Source: Saprospiraceae bacterium (GTDB taxonomy: Bacteria > Bacteroidota > Bacteroidia > Chitinophagales > Saprospiraceae). Taken from it: a DNA stretch of 64,000 nt. The notes beneath the pieces are model-generated. The model had not been told where the DNA came from, did not search any database, and saw nothing but the letters and a program-made list of their open reading frames with translations. Every line of letters starts with the position of its first letter. The stretch's first letter is position 1. Below, piece after piece: positions 18,542-27,865 of the stretch. Location: the NCBI GenBank assembly GCA_016714025.1, contig JADJOB010000001.1, positions 682,001-746,000 of the forward strand. Reading direction: 5' to 3'. The translations under genes were made by a program, and so were the position numbers.

Positions 18542-19753
18542 TTGCAGTCTTTGGCCCGAAATAAAATTAAACAACAAGTTTGCGCTAATTGTGGCCATTA
18601 TTTTGGTCAGGATGAAAACTTTTGTCCAAAATGTGGGCAAGAAAACCACACCCCCAATCAACCCATCAAGCACTATCTCGTAGAATTGGTTGAAGCTTTA
18701 CTACACCTGGATTCCAAGTTTTTTCATACGATATGGGTTATCCTCAGATATCCCGGCTTGATTACCAAAGAATACAATGAAAATAAACGGGCACGCTACA
18801 TGCCTCCAATCCGATTGTATGTGTTTGTGAGTTTGGTGTTTTTTGTCAGTCTGCAGGCACCTCATGTTTATGATAAAAGCAACCAGAAAGAACTTGAAAA
18901 GCAAGAGTTGGATGAATATTTTGAAGATTCAAAAAGAGAATTACAAATTTATCTGGACTCATTAAACAGTGCTTACTTAAACTATCGTTCAGATTCCCTG
19001 CTCTTAAGTAAACAATCTATTTCAATAGATGATTCCCTGGCTAAAACAGGGCAAATGCATTGGAGCTTAGTTGATTCGATTAGATTGAAACTGGATTCTA
19101 TAGAGCAGAAACATATTGAATTTAAAAATCATCCGGTAAGTATGGACTCGTTGTACAAAATATTACAAAACGAACAGGATTCTGTAAACATAAATATTGG
19201 AAACATTAAATTTGATTTAACCAGAAGTGAATTTAATAAATTAAAATCAGGATCCGATGAATTAATTGATTCATTTATTCTCAGTAAAAACCAACAACCA
19301 AATTATTTTAACCGTATTACAGTAAAACAAACGCTAAAATTGGCCAATGGTGGTGAGGACTATGTACATCGCATGACCGAAAAAATAATAAAATTTTCTT
19401 CCGGTTCTTTTTTCTTTTTAATGCCCATTTTTGGTTTTTTATTGTACTTATTTTATATTCGTAGAAAGCGAAATTATTATGAATACCTTATATTTTCCTT
19501 ACACTTACACATTGTTGTGTTTTTGGTATTGGGAATCCTTTTCTTGATTAATATTTTTATCGAACTTGAGTACTATTACTTTTTAATTGGTATTGCATTA
19601 TTATACTTCTACCTCGTGAAAGCACTCCGGTTAAATTACGATCAAAGCAGATTGCGCACTTTCTTTAAATCGTTACTCTTAATGTTTATATACAGTATCT
19701 TTTTATTATTAGCACTTGTTATAACAGTCATACTTGGATTTTTTACGGTATAA
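18542..19753 (+). CDS. DUF3667 membrane protein with N-terminal zinc ribbon
   Basis: The N-terminus has a zinc ribbon (CANCGHYFGQDENFCPKCGQ, about 13-32), followed by FFHTIWVILRYPGLITKEY and NGNKRARYM-like PPIRLYVFVSL, which are the DUF3667 hallmarks. A polar helical insert (about 110-260) separates this from four C-terminal membrane helices (about 290-400). No ATG lies in the frame before the zinc ribbon, so translation must begin at a TTG (18542 or 18551). The function of DUF3667 is unknown. A zinc-ribbon head on a membrane anchor suggests a protein or nucleic-acid contact at the inner membrane, which is inference. Confidence 0.82.
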   Translation: MQSLARNKIKQQVCANCGHYFGQDENFCPKCGQENHTPNQPIKHYLVELVEALLHLDSKFFHTIWVILRYPGLITKEYNENKRARYMPPIRLYVFVSLVFFVSLQAPHVYDKSNQKELEKQELDEYFEDSKRELQIYLDSLNSAYLNYRSDSLLLSKQSISIDDSLAKTGQMHWSLVDSIRLKLDSIEQKHIEFKNHPVSMDSLYKILQNEQDSVNINIGNIKFDLTRSEFNKLKSGSDELIDSFILSKNQQPNYFNRITVKQTLKLANGGEDYVHRMTEKIIKFSSGSFFFLMPIFGFLLYLFYIRRKRNYYEYLIFSLHLHIVVFLVLGILFLINIFIELEYYYFLIGIALLYFYLVKALRLNYDQSRLRTFFKSLLLMFIYSIFLLLALVITVILGFFTV

Positions 19754-19781
19754 TTTAAATTAATTATTACAAAATATTCTC

Positions 19782-20201
19782 ATGCTCCAACACATTGAAC
19801 ATATAGGCATCGCAGTAAAAAATTTAGCTGCTGCAACAGACCTTTATGAAAAATTACTCGATCAAAAAGCATATAAAACTGAAAGCGTTTTATCTGAACA
19901 GGTAGTAACCGCATTTTTTAAAACGGGTATCAATAAAATAGAATTACTGGAAGCCAGCCATCCAGACAGTGCCATTGCAAAATTTATTGAAAAAAGAGGG
20001 GAAGGCATCCATCACATTGCATTTGCAGTAGATGACATTTACAGCGAAATGACCCGACTCCAACAAGCAGGATTCGTGCTGTTAAACGATCAACCCAAAA
20101 GAGGAGCAGATAACAAACTGGTTTGTTTTGTGCATCCGAAATCAAGCCACGGTGTTTTAATTGAACTCTGCCAGGAAATACCCCCAGATGAGTCCATTTG
20201 A
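19782..20201 (+). CDS. mce: Methylmalonyl-CoA epimerase
   Basis: The 139-residue vicinal-oxygen-chelate protein has metal ligands in the expected places: H7 in HIEHIGIAV, the His of GEGIHHIAFAVDD (about 80-81) and the Glu of VLIELCQ near the C-terminus. The length and the GEGIHHIAF signature fit methylmalonyl-CoA epimerase, which interconverts the R and S isomers during propionyl-CoA use. The mutase genes are not in the window. Its end overlaps the start of the TauE gene by 14 bases. Confidence 0.93.
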   Translation: MLQHIEHIGIAVKNLAAATDLYEKLLDQKAYKTESVLSEQVVTAFFKTGINKIELLEASHPDSAIAKFIEKRGEGIHHIAFAVDDIYSEMTRLQQAGFVLLNDQPKRGADNKLVCFVHPKSSHGVLIELCQEIPPDESI

Positions 20202-20970
20202 AATTACCTATGCGATCGTCGGCGGATTTATTGCAGGCTGTGTAAATACTCTGGCTGGAAATGGTTCTGTAATCACCCTTGGTTTTTTAACTGAAATACT
20301 TGGAATTCCTGTAAATCTTGCAAATGGAACCAACCGAGTAGGAATCGTAATTCAAGGATTAAGCAGCTTGCCATCCTTTCATAAAGCAAATCGACTTCCA
20401 CTGGAGAGTTCCTGGAAATTCTTACTCTGGGGTGTTGGTGGTGCCATTATAGGAACATTTTCAGCAATTTACCTGCCTCCGAATTCTTTCTATACAGTAT
20501 ATAAATTTTTGATGCTGGCTTTGTTTGTGTTTATGATTTTTCGTGGAAAAAAAGCCTGGAAAAATGACATCGAAACCAATTACTTGTCTCCATGGATTTA
20601 TAATTTGGTGTTTTTATGCTTTGGATTTTATGGCGGATTTATACAAATGGGGATGGGAATTTTTCTTTTAGCCTTTATGATGGTATTTATGAAATACAAT
20701 ATTCTGGAAGCCAATGCACTTAAAATTATAATGGTCTCTGGCTATACCCTGATTGCACTTGTTATATTTCATTTTTATGGAATGGTAAATTGGACCATCG
20801 GACTAACCATTGCAATAGGACAAGGATTGGGAGGTTGGATGACTGCTCATTATGCAAATAAAATACCCAATGCAGAAACATGGGCGTATCGTTTTTTATA
20901 CTTTATTATGGCAATAACTTTGTTAAAATTGTTTGGACTGTTAAATTTTAAATCATTACTAAATATCTAA
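20188..20970 (+). CDS. TauE/SafE family anion exporter
   Basis: The ATG at 20188 gives a 260-residue protein with about eight membrane helices. The first helix region IVGGFIAGCVNTLAGNGSVITLGFL and the following NGTNRVGI are the TauE/SafE (DUF81) signature; the repeat in the second half is GFYGGFIQMGMGIFLLAFM. The family moves sulfite, sulfoacetate or other organic anions across the inner membrane. The gene overlaps mce by 14 bases, so the two are translationally coupled. Confidence 0.87.
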   Translation: MSPFEITYAIVGGFIAGCVNTLAGNGSVITLGFLTEILGIPVNLANGTNRVGIVIQGLSSLPSFHKANRLPLESSWKFLLWGVGGAIIGTFSAIYLPPNSFYTVYKFLMLALFVFMIFRGKKAWKNDIETNYLSPWIYNLVFLCFGFYGGFIQMGMGIFLLAFMMVFMKYNILEANALKIIMVSGYTLIALVIFHFYGMVNWTIGLTIAIGQGLGGWMTAHYANKIPNAETWAYRFLYFIMAITLLKLFGLLNFKSLLNI

Positions 20971-21033
20971 TTTTTTAAAATTAGTTTTTGATATAAATAT
21001 TTATATGAAAATTTAAATTCAATCATACGATCG

Positions 21034-24000
21034 ATGACGCAACATTTAAAAAACAATCCTTCCTTTGAGTTTGCATACCAAAAACTCAATGATAAGCAAA
21101 AGCAAGCAGTCGATAATCTGGAAGGTCCTTTATTGGTAATTGCAGGTCCCGGAACTGGCAAAACCCAAATTCTTGCTATTCGTATCGGTAATATTCTACT
21201 CAAAACTGATCTTAATCCAAGAAATATCTTATGTCTTACATTTACGGATTCCGGTGCAATCAATATGCGGGACCGTTTATTGGAATTTATCGGCCCTACA
21301 GCCTATGAAATTGCCATCCACACGTTTCATTCATTCTGTAATATGGTTATCCGGGAAAATCCGGAAAGCTTTGAGCAGTACAGCAGTTATGAGGTTATTT
21401 CTGACTTAGAAAAAAATCAACTGATATTAAAAATTTTAGATGATTTGGATCGAAGCCATTTATTCTACCGCTACAACAGATATTATCAACGCGAGTTATT
21501 TGCATTGCCCCAGTTATTTGATAAAATTAAAAAAGAAAACTGGAATCCAGATCAAATGCAGCTTGACATTGATTTGTTTTTGGAAAAAGAAAAAGACAAT
21601 CCTGTCTATATCTATAAAAGAAGTTCAGGATCTTATAAACCTGGAGATTTTAAGCAAGCAGCCTACGACAAAGAGAAAGCAAAATTAGACAAAACCAAGG
21701 CTGCCATTTCGCTCTACTCAAAATATCAGGATGCACTCGACAAACTAGAACGCTATGAGTTTGAAGACATGATCCGTTGGGTACTCACTAAATTCCAAAC
21801 AGACGATCTGTTATTAGCAAAATATCAGGAGCTGTATCAATATATCTTAGTTGATGAATTTCAAGATACCAATGGAGCCCAAAATCAAGTCCTGGGTCAA
21901 TTGCTATCGTATTTTGACACACCCAATGTGTTTGCGGTTGGTGATGATGATCAAGCCATTTATCGATTCCAGGGAGCAAATGTTGAAAATATGATTGCCT
22001 TTGACCGCTTGTATGCTCCATCAAAAATCGTATTGACAGAAAACTATCGTTCTTCACAACTAATTTTAAATGCTGCTGATGCGGTAATAAATAACAATAC
22101 CGAGCGAATGGTAAACTTGGATGCTGCGTTAAGCAAAAACTTAATTGCATCCGGAAATTCAAAGAGTTATACTGCTTTACCGCATTTTAATGAATTTGAA
22201 TTTGAAGAACATGAAATCCTTCATATATGTCAAACAGTCAAATCATTATTAGATCAACAAATTCCAGGAAATCAAATCGCCATTCTGTTTCTAAAAAATG
22301 CAGATGCAGAACCGTTTATCAAATGGTTTGAAATCAATAAAATTCCCTATCAAACCAGCAAGCAAATCAATGTACTCCATGAACCGCTCATTAGACATCT
22401 AATTAACATCCTGAATTTTATTTGTCATGAATTTCAAGATCCGTTTCAAAACGATGATCTGCTCTATAAAATCCTCCACGCACCCTTTATTTCAATCACT
22501 TCAGACAATATTTCAAAATTAGCCTGGTACTTACAAGAAAAAAGAAGCGAAATAAAAGAAGATCCATTGAAGGAAATCCATTTGTCGCTTATTGAACTTT
22601 TAGGCAACGAAGTAGAACTTAAAAAATCTGGAATTAAAGATTCAATTGCGATTCTCGAATTTGCCCACAAAATTCAAGAATTGAAAAAATCAGTTTTGGA
22701 TTTAAGTCCACAAACCGCTCTGGAAAGAATATTACAAGATTTTAATGTGTTGCCCTATCTTTTGAGCAGTGTTGATAAAATTCAATACCTTCAAATTCTC
22801 AATACCTTTTTCGAATTTCTTAAATCAGAAACACAAAAACATCCTGAATCAAGTTTATCTGATTTTACCAATTTGCTGCATGAATATATTTCAAATAATA
22901 TCAGTCTTCCTCTAAATCAATTTATTGGCAGTCGTCAGGGAGTAGTATTGTCAACCATATATAAAGCCAAAGGATTGGAATATGAGCATGTGTTCATGAT
23001 TCACAATTCACAAGAATACTGGAGTCCATCCCGCCAAAGCGGATTTAAACTCATTGAGGGTTATATTAATGAAAAAATTGATTCAGAAGAAGATCGTCGA
23101 AGACTTTTTTATGTAGGAGTTACCCGGGCAAAATTGCATTTGTATTTAAGTTATTATAAATTTAAAAGTAAAGAGAAGAAACAAAATACGCTGTCCAAAT
23201 TTGTAACCGAGATGATCCATAAGGATACTATAACTTCTCAAAAAGTACAAATTGATGAATCGGACTTATTGGACAAAATGGTTATTGACATGAGTCCGAT
23301 GAAAAAAGACTACAAACTATTGGAAGATCAAATGTTTGAACGTTTTATTCATAAATTCAGACTTAACCCAACTGCTTTATCTAAATACCTGGATTGTCCT
23401 CTTGCTTTTTATTATGAAAAAGTATTACAAATACCAAGTGCACGTACTCCTTCACTCGGATTTGGAAATGCAGTTCATACTGCACTTGAATATTATATGA
23501 ATAACCGAGTCTTACTTAAACAAGGAAAATTTGATGCAGTAATAAAATATTTTGAAAAAGGGATGGAAAAATTTAGATCCCACTTTACAACACTTGAATA
23601 TCAAAATTATCTTGAAGAAGGTAAAAGCGTATTGCCCAAATTTATTGCATATCATGCTCCGACTTGGTTGAATTCAATAGATTTTAAAACAGAATTTAAA
23701 ATTCCCACTGAATTTCAGGGCGTTCCATTATCTGGTAAATTGGATCGAATTGATTGGATCCCTTCAGGAATTCGCGTAATGGATTACAAAACAGGCAAAC
23801 CAAATAAAAACAGAGTCAAAATACCATCTGAAAAAAATCCTCATGGTTCGGATTATTGGCAGCAACTTGTCTTTTATGCCATTTTGCTCAAAAATTATTC
23901 TCAGACTGCAACTGCATCATGTACCTCAACCTTATACTTTGTAATGCCCGATGCGCAAGATAAATTTCAACATATTGAAATTAATCCTACAACTGAGGAT

Positions 24001-24168
24001 CTTGAATTTTTAGGAAATTTAATAAAAACCAGTTATACAAAAATCCTTAACCGGGAATTTACACCGGGTTGTGGAAAAGACGATTGTGAATGGTGCAATT
24101 ATGTAAATGCTGGTAAGATCTTTCAATTTTCAGTGCCGGAAGAAGATGATCCGGACAGTGAAGATTAA
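21034..24168 (+). CDS. UvrD/Rep-type DNA helicase fused to PD-(D/E)XK nuclease
   Basis: The 1044-residue protein has all superfamily 1 helicase motifs: Walker A GPGTGKT (38-44), motif II VDEFQDT (about 272-278), motif III GDDDQAIYRFQGA, motif IV ENYRSS, motif V TIYKAKGLEYEHV and motif VI RLFYVGVTRAK (about 689-699). The C-terminal third is a PD-(D/E)XK nuclease (GNAVHTALE, GKLDRIDW, VMDYKTGKP, about 800-930). A Cys before the nuclease (LDCPLAFYYE) and three near the end (CGKDDCEWC, about 1012-1020) form the AddB/Cas4-type 4Fe-4S pattern. It is likely a recombination or repair helicase-nuclease. No partner addA/recB-like gene is adjacent. Confidence 0.93.
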   Translation: MTQHLKNNPSFEFAYQKLNDKQKQAVDNLEGPLLVIAGPGTGKTQILAIRIGNILLKTDLNPRNILCLTFTDSGAINMRDRLLEFIGPTAYEIAIHTFHSFCNMVIRENPESFEQYSSYEVISDLEKNQLILKILDDLDRSHLFYRYNRYYQRELFALPQLFDKIKKENWNPDQMQLDIDLFLEKEKDNPVYIYKRSSGSYKPGDFKQAAYDKEKAKLDKTKAAISLYSKYQDALDKLERYEFEDMIRWVLTKFQTDDLLLAKYQELYQYILVDEFQDTNGAQNQVLGQLLSYFDTPNVFAVGDDDQAIYRFQGANVENMIAFDRLYAPSKIVLTENYRSSQLILNAADAVINNNTERMVNLDAALSKNLIASGNSKSYTALPHFNEFEFEEHEILHICQTVKSLLDQQIPGNQIAILFLKNADAEPFIKWFEINKIPYQTSKQINVLHEPLIRHLINILNFICHEFQDPFQNDDLLYKILHAPFISITSDNISKLAWYLQEKRSEIKEDPLKEIHLSLIELLGNEVELKKSGIKDSIAILEFAHKIQELKKSVLDLSPQTALERILQDFNVLPYLLSSVDKIQYLQILNTFFEFLKSETQKHPESSLSDFTNLLHEYISNNISLPLNQFIGSRQGVVLSTIYKAKGLEYEHVFMIHNSQEYWSPSRQSGFKLIEGYINEKIDSEEDRRRLFYVGVTRAKLHLYLSYYKFKSKEKKQNTLSKFVTEMIHKDTITSQKVQIDESDLLDKMVIDMSPMKKDYKLLEDQMFERFIHKFRLNPTALSKYLDCPLAFYYEKVLQIPSARTPSLGFGNAVHTALEYYMNNRVLLKQGKFDAVIKYFEKGMEKFRSHFTTLEYQNYLEEGKSVLPKFIAYHAPTWLNSIDFKTEFKIPTEFQGVPLSGKLDRIDWIPSGIRVMDYKTGKPNKNRVKIPSEKNPHGSDYWQQLVFYAILLKNYSQTATASCTSTLYFVMPDAQDKFQHIEINPTTEDLEFLGNLIKTSYTKILNREFTPGCGKDDCEWCNYVNAGKIFQFSVPEEDDPDSED

Positions 24169-24229
24169 AAATAAATTATTTTTAAGAAGGCAAGTCAAGA
24201 AAAAATCAATATTTTATTAGGCCTCGGTT

Positions 24230-24952
24230 TCAATAGGCTTTATGCAGATTCCACCATTTGCTGTTGATATCACGAAACGCAACGACCCCGCGTCCTGATT
24301 TAAAATAGAACACCGCTGTATCTCTATACTTGAATTCAAATACATTTTGATAAGTAGAATCAAGAATTTTAATTTGAGGTATCAGAGCAAAACGCTGAAC
24401 ACGTGATTTTAATGAGTCACTAAAATTTCCGGAATTACCGCGATCGGAAGCAACGAATTCAGTAGTTGCAACGCCGGAACTGATGCTTGGATTCGTTCGG
24501 TGAACAGTAAGTTTTAATTCGTCATAAAGTACCGGATTGGCTGGAGTTGAATTTCTCGAAAGAAAATCTTCGTTGATATTCAAATTTCCAATGATTCTGA
24601 ATTTCCGAGCAGTATCGGTATCAAAATAGTCTGCTGTACGATGTTCAGATAAATAATATTTATCTGACCTGAGTTCATCTTCAATACATATATTTTCAAC
24701 AACAGTCCAACTGCTGTCAAAAACCAAACCTTGTGGATTAATTAATAAAGCAGTGTCCAAGGCTGCACTGTCAAAAAACATTAAATAATGGATGCTTTCA
24801 TAGGGTAAAAAAGGTCTTGACTCCTGGTTTAGTGAAAGCCTTCCCAATAGTTGATTTGGCGGACAGTCTTCGTTTGAATTGCAAGCAATTGCCAGGATTA
24901 GAATCAGGCAACTTAAAAGTAGGAAAACTGATTTTGAAGCGCGTCGGATCAT
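24230..24952 (-). CDS. Hypothetical lipoprotein
   Basis: The 240-residue protein has a lipoprotein signal (hydrophobic core LLLSCLILILAIAC, lipid-modified Cys about residue 24). The mature part is beta-rich and polar, with no recognised domain. Segments such as VLYDELKLTVHRT and FRIIGNLNINEDF suggest an immunoglobulin-like or carbohydrate-binding fold, but this is weak. It has its own strong promoter candidate inside the end of the upstream gene. Confidence 0.65.
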   Translation of the reverse strand: MIRRASKSVFLLLSCLILILAIACNSNEDCPPNQLLGRLSLNQESRPFLPYESIHYLMFFDSAALDTALLINPQGLVFDSSWTVVENICIEDELRSDKYYLSEHRTADYFDTDTARKFRIIGNLNINEDFLSRNSTPANPVLYDELKLTVHRTNPSISSGVATTEFVASDRGNSGNFSDSLKSRVQRFALIPQIKILDSTYQNVFEFKYRDTAVFYFKSGRGVVAFRDINSKWWNLHKAY

Positions 24953-25006
24953 ACATTAAATTCTAAGTAAAACATCTCAAAAGGCAAGATTAAGCTGAAC
25001 GAAAGG

Positions 25007-25037
25007 CAAAAATACAGTAATTACTAGATCATGTCAA
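25007..25037 (-). promoter_or_regulatory. Bacteroidota-type promoter for the lipoprotein gene
   Basis: On the reverse strand TTG (25035-25037) is followed after 20 bases by TATTTTTG (25007-25014), a match to the TTG-N19-21-TAnnTTTG promoter of Bacteroidota. It overlaps the last codons of the pyrophosphorylase gene and gives a leader of about 50 bases. Confidence 0.6.
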
Positions 25038-26013
25038 TTTCAGTATTGTCCCCAATATTAAAACTCTGGGTACGCCCTTTTATAACAGCATCATTGCCAA
25101 TGATGGAATGCTGTAATACAACGTCATCCAGACTGGTAAAATTGCCAATGATCGCATCTTTCAGGATACTATTATTTACCAGACTGTTATCTCCTATAGA
25201 GACATTTGGGCCTATTATCGAATGATTAATTTTACAATTTTGCCCAATACTTACTGGAGGAATTAAAATTGAACCTGGAACGTTTAAATCAAGTGATTTA
25301 GACCTTCGGCTCAGCATGGTAGCATTAGTTGACAAAAGAATTTCTTTTTTACCACAGTCGTACCAGTTTTTAACCTCCATAATTTCAAAACGGCTGTTGT
25401 TTTCAAGCATGCACATTAATCCATCGGTAAGGTGAAAGGCACCCTTTGTTTTTCTGCCGGTTTTAATATTTGTTTCCAGACAATGGATCAGTTTTGGCCA
25501 TTCTTTGACCAGGTACAAACCAACGATTGCCAGATTTGAAACAGGTATTTGTGGTTTTTCAACCATTCTGCAGACAATTCCTTGTTCATCGAGTTCAACA
25601 ACTCCAAACTCTCGCGGATCCTGAACTTTCCGTACGGCAAGTGTATTAAATTTAGAATGCATGAACACCTGGATGTCTATGTCCAAAATGGTATCTCCTA
25701 ATTGGATCAAAACCTCTTGATCGTCTTTTATAAATTCACCACACAGATAAATTGCCTGGCCCAAACCTTCGCGTTCAGACTGGATCACGTATTGTTTTTT
25801 GATTTTTGGGTATGAGTCCTCTAGAAATTCTTTGATTTTCTCGCCCAAATACCCCAAAATGAACACATATTCCTCGATGCCCGACTCTACCAACTGGTCC
25901 AGGATATACCCGATAATTGGCTTACCTGCCACCGGAATCAAGGGTTTCGGCTGGGTATAAGTAAGCGGTCGGAGCTTAGTTCCTGCTCCGGCAACCGGTA
26001 TAATGGCTTTCAT
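25024..26013 (-). CDS. NDP-sugar pyrophosphorylase with left-handed beta-helix tail
   Basis: Starting at the ATG at 26013 the protein is 329 residues and begins MKAIIPVAGAGTKLRPLT, the nucleotide-binding loop of sugar-phosphate nucleotidyltransferases, followed by QPKPLIPVAGKP. QLGDTILDID gives the metal-binding Asp. The C-terminal part (about 240-320) has hexapeptide repeats (IGPNVSIGDNSLV, IIGNFTSL, IIGNDAVI) of a left-handed beta-helix. The family includes glucose-1-phosphate thymidylyl/uridylyl-transferases that activate sugars for envelope glycans. The exact nucleotide and sugar cannot be decided. The frame also has an ATG six codons upstream, but the fold begins at the chosen Met. Confidence 0.9.
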   Translation of the reverse strand: MKAIIPVAGAGTKLRPLTYTQPKPLIPVAGKPIIGYILDQLVESGIEEYVFILGYLGEKIKEFLEDSYPKIKKQYVIQSEREGLGQAIYLCGEFIKDDQEVLIQLGDTILDIDIQVFMHSKFNTLAVRKVQDPREFGVVELDEQGIVCRMVEKPQIPVSNLAIVGLYLVKEWPKLIHCLETNIKTGRKTKGAFHLTDGLMCMLENNSRFEIMEVKNWYDCGKKEILLSTNATMLSRRSKSLDLNVPGSILIPPVSIGQNCKINHSIIGPNVSIGDNSLVNNSILKDAIIGNFTSLDDVVLQHSIIGNDAVIKGRTQSFNIGDNTEIDMI

Positions 26014-26157
26014 AGAATGGTATTCATGCAAAAAACAGGCCGAATTGTTTGAACGAATGATTAAAATCTCCGTGAAGGACCCAATGGTTGGAGTTGGAAT
26101 TTAATGGGACGGGGTTCTGCCCTGATTTATGCTATATTTACTAGTAAATCAATCTAT

Positions 26158-27600
26158 ATGCTCAATCGATTTCAGTTGATGATCCCGTTGTTATTTTTCC
26201 AGACTTACTTCACATTGATGCAGGCTCAAGATATCAATTGGACTACAGATCAAAAAATTCTTACCGGTGGATCCGGATCAAACATTCGTCCTAGAATTTT
26301 AGCACTTGATGCACAACATGGTATAATTGTTTGGGGAAATGATCGCAGTCAAAGCATTCATTATGCTATTTGGGAAGGTGACTCGCTAACCGGGATTCAA
26401 AATATAAATATGAAAATGTCTAAGGCTTTTATTACCAGTTGGGCCAGCACTGAAATTGCAGGAAAAAATCATGTGGTTTATCTTATTTACAAAGAAGATC
26501 CCGCAGAAACCGGTAACATTTATTTAGTTCGTTCATTTGATTTCGGTAAAAATTTCAGCGATCCGATACCGGTTGTAATTCCAAATGGGTTTTACAGCAG
26601 ATTTCCAGGCATTGCCATTGATAAAGATTTACAACCGATCGTCAGTTACATGCGTTTTAAAACTGATTGGTCGCAACCAGAATATGTAAGTATCCGTTCT
26701 AAAGATTTTGGTGACAGTTTTAATGCATTTACAGAAGTAACCGACAAATCAATAGGTGAAGCCTGTGATTGTTGTCCGGTATCTATGGAGACAGAAGATG
26801 AAAACATTGTAGTATTTTATCGAAACAATCGAAACAACATTCGAAATATGACTGCCTCGATATCCAACAACAATGGAATTAGTTTTGACATCACGCATGA
26901 ATTGGATACGGCAGATTGGTATTTACAATCTTGTCCAGCAACTGGTGGAGATGGATTTTTTAACGGAGATCAATTGCACAGTATCTGGTCTAGTGGCCGA
27001 ACCGGAATCTCAAAAGTTTTTTATTCAAAATACAATTTGCTTTCCAATAAAATTGAAGGATTGCAAATCATGAATCATACCCAGGGAAGAAACTTCCAAC
27101 AAAACTATCCCCGAATGGCTGGAAGGGCAGATACCGTTGGAATTGTATGGAATGAATTGGTAAATACCATGGATATATTTTTTAGTTATTTTATTGGAAC
27201 GAAATCAAGTGATCTAATAACGCATGCCATCCGGATTAATAAAGACCTCAGTGGCACTCAAACTACTCCGGACATTGCTTTCCATTCTGGTAATTTTTAT
27301 TTGTGCTGGCAAGATCAAAATGATAATTCAATTCGTTTTAAAAAAGGAAATGTGAATATTATAAGTTCAACGGAGTCTGATTTAAATAAATCAATTAAAC
27401 TGTTAACTATCAAACAAGGATTACAAATTAATTCAGAGCAAGAAATTGATGTTTGCAGTATTTACAATCTGGAGGGAAGGCTTATACATGAATCCAAACA
27501 ATTTCGTACTGTTGAAATTCCGCTTCCGAGTTCAGGAATCTATCTTATTAAAATTAAACAAGGCAAGGAGGAGTATTCGTTAAAATGGATTAGAACTTAA
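26158..27600 (+). CDS. Secreted sialidase-like beta-propeller protein with T9SS sorting domain
   Basis: Starting at the ATG at 26158 the product is 480 residues with a signal peptide ending TLMQAQ. The body (about 25-390) has repeated blade-like strands with SxDxGxxF-type elements (RSFDFGKNFSDP, RSKDFGDSFNAF), characteristic of BNR/Asp-box sialidase-like propellers, and a CDCCP cysteine cluster. The end is a T9SS type A domain (IYNLEGRLIHES, SSGIYLIKIKQG). A catalytic sialidase triad is not evident, so a binding or other hydrolase function is possible. Upstream in-frame ATG at 26104 would put 18 residues before the signal peptide and is less likely. Confidence 0.8.
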   Translation: MLNRFQLMIPLLFFQTYFTLMQAQDINWTTDQKILTGGSGSNIRPRILALDAQHGIIVWGNDRSQSIHYAIWEGDSLTGIQNINMKMSKAFITSWASTEIAGKNHVVYLIYKEDPAETGNIYLVRSFDFGKNFSDPIPVVIPNGFYSRFPGIAIDKDLQPIVSYMRFKTDWSQPEYVSIRSKDFGDSFNAFTEVTDKSIGEACDCCPVSMETEDENIVVFYRNNRNNIRNMTASISNNNGISFDITHELDTADWYLQSCPATGGDGFFNGDQLHSIWSSGRTGISKVFYSKYNLLSNKIEGLQIMNHTQGRNFQQNYPRMAGRADTVGIVWNELVNTMDIFFSYFIGTKSSDLITHAIRINKDLSGTQTTPDIAFHSGNFYLCWQDQNDNSIRFKKGNVNIISSTESDLNKSIKLLTIKQGLQINSEQEIDVCSIYNLEGRLIHESKQFRTVEIPLPSSGIYLIKIKQGKEEYSLKWIRT

Positions 27601-27650
27601 ATAAGTGTTTGATTTTCACGAAGACGTAATGAATCACAACACATCTTACT

Positions 27651-27680
27651 TTCAACTAACAACTATCAACAATCAACTAA
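27651..27680 (+). repeat. TCAACTA-type heptamer array
   Basis: Degenerate heptamers related to TCAACTA (TCAACTAACAACTATCAACAATCAACTAA) lie between the T9SS propeller gene and atpG. The same unit recurs at 27828-27860, and in the opposite orientation at 30391-30450 and 58001-58080. Confidence 0.75.
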
Positions 27681-27693
27681 TTAATTTCTCGTA

Positions 27694-27790
27694 GAGGAGA
27701 AGAGGAGAAAAGAAGCAAGGAAGCAAAGAAGCTAAAAAGCTAAGAAGTAAAGAAGTAAAGAAGTAAAGAAGCTAAAAAGCTAATAAGCAT
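27694..27790 (+). repeat. Purine-rich octamer array (AGAAGTAA and variants)
   Basis: After a GAGGAGAAGAGG lead-in, eight-base units follow: GGAAGCAA, AGAAGCTA, AAAAGCTA, three AGAAGTAA, AGAAGCTA, AAAAGCTA. The strand bias is almost purely A/G with T or C at one or two positions. It lies between two TCAACTA arrays and precedes a TTTTCACACTGAGACGCAAAG stretch. No open frame of interest crosses it. Confidence 0.8.
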
Positions 27791-27827
27791 TTTCACACTG
27801 AGACGCAAAGAAATATATCTGCTCTTG

Positions 27828-27860
27828 CTATCAACTATCAACCAACAACTAACAACTAAT
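27828..27860 (+). repeat. TCAACTA-type heptamer array
   Basis: CTATCAACTATCAACCAACAACTAACAACTAA occurs six bases beyond the atpG stop codon (which is on the opposite strand). It is the second TCAACTA array of this intergenic region. Confidence 0.75.
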
Positions 27861-27865
27861 ATCCA

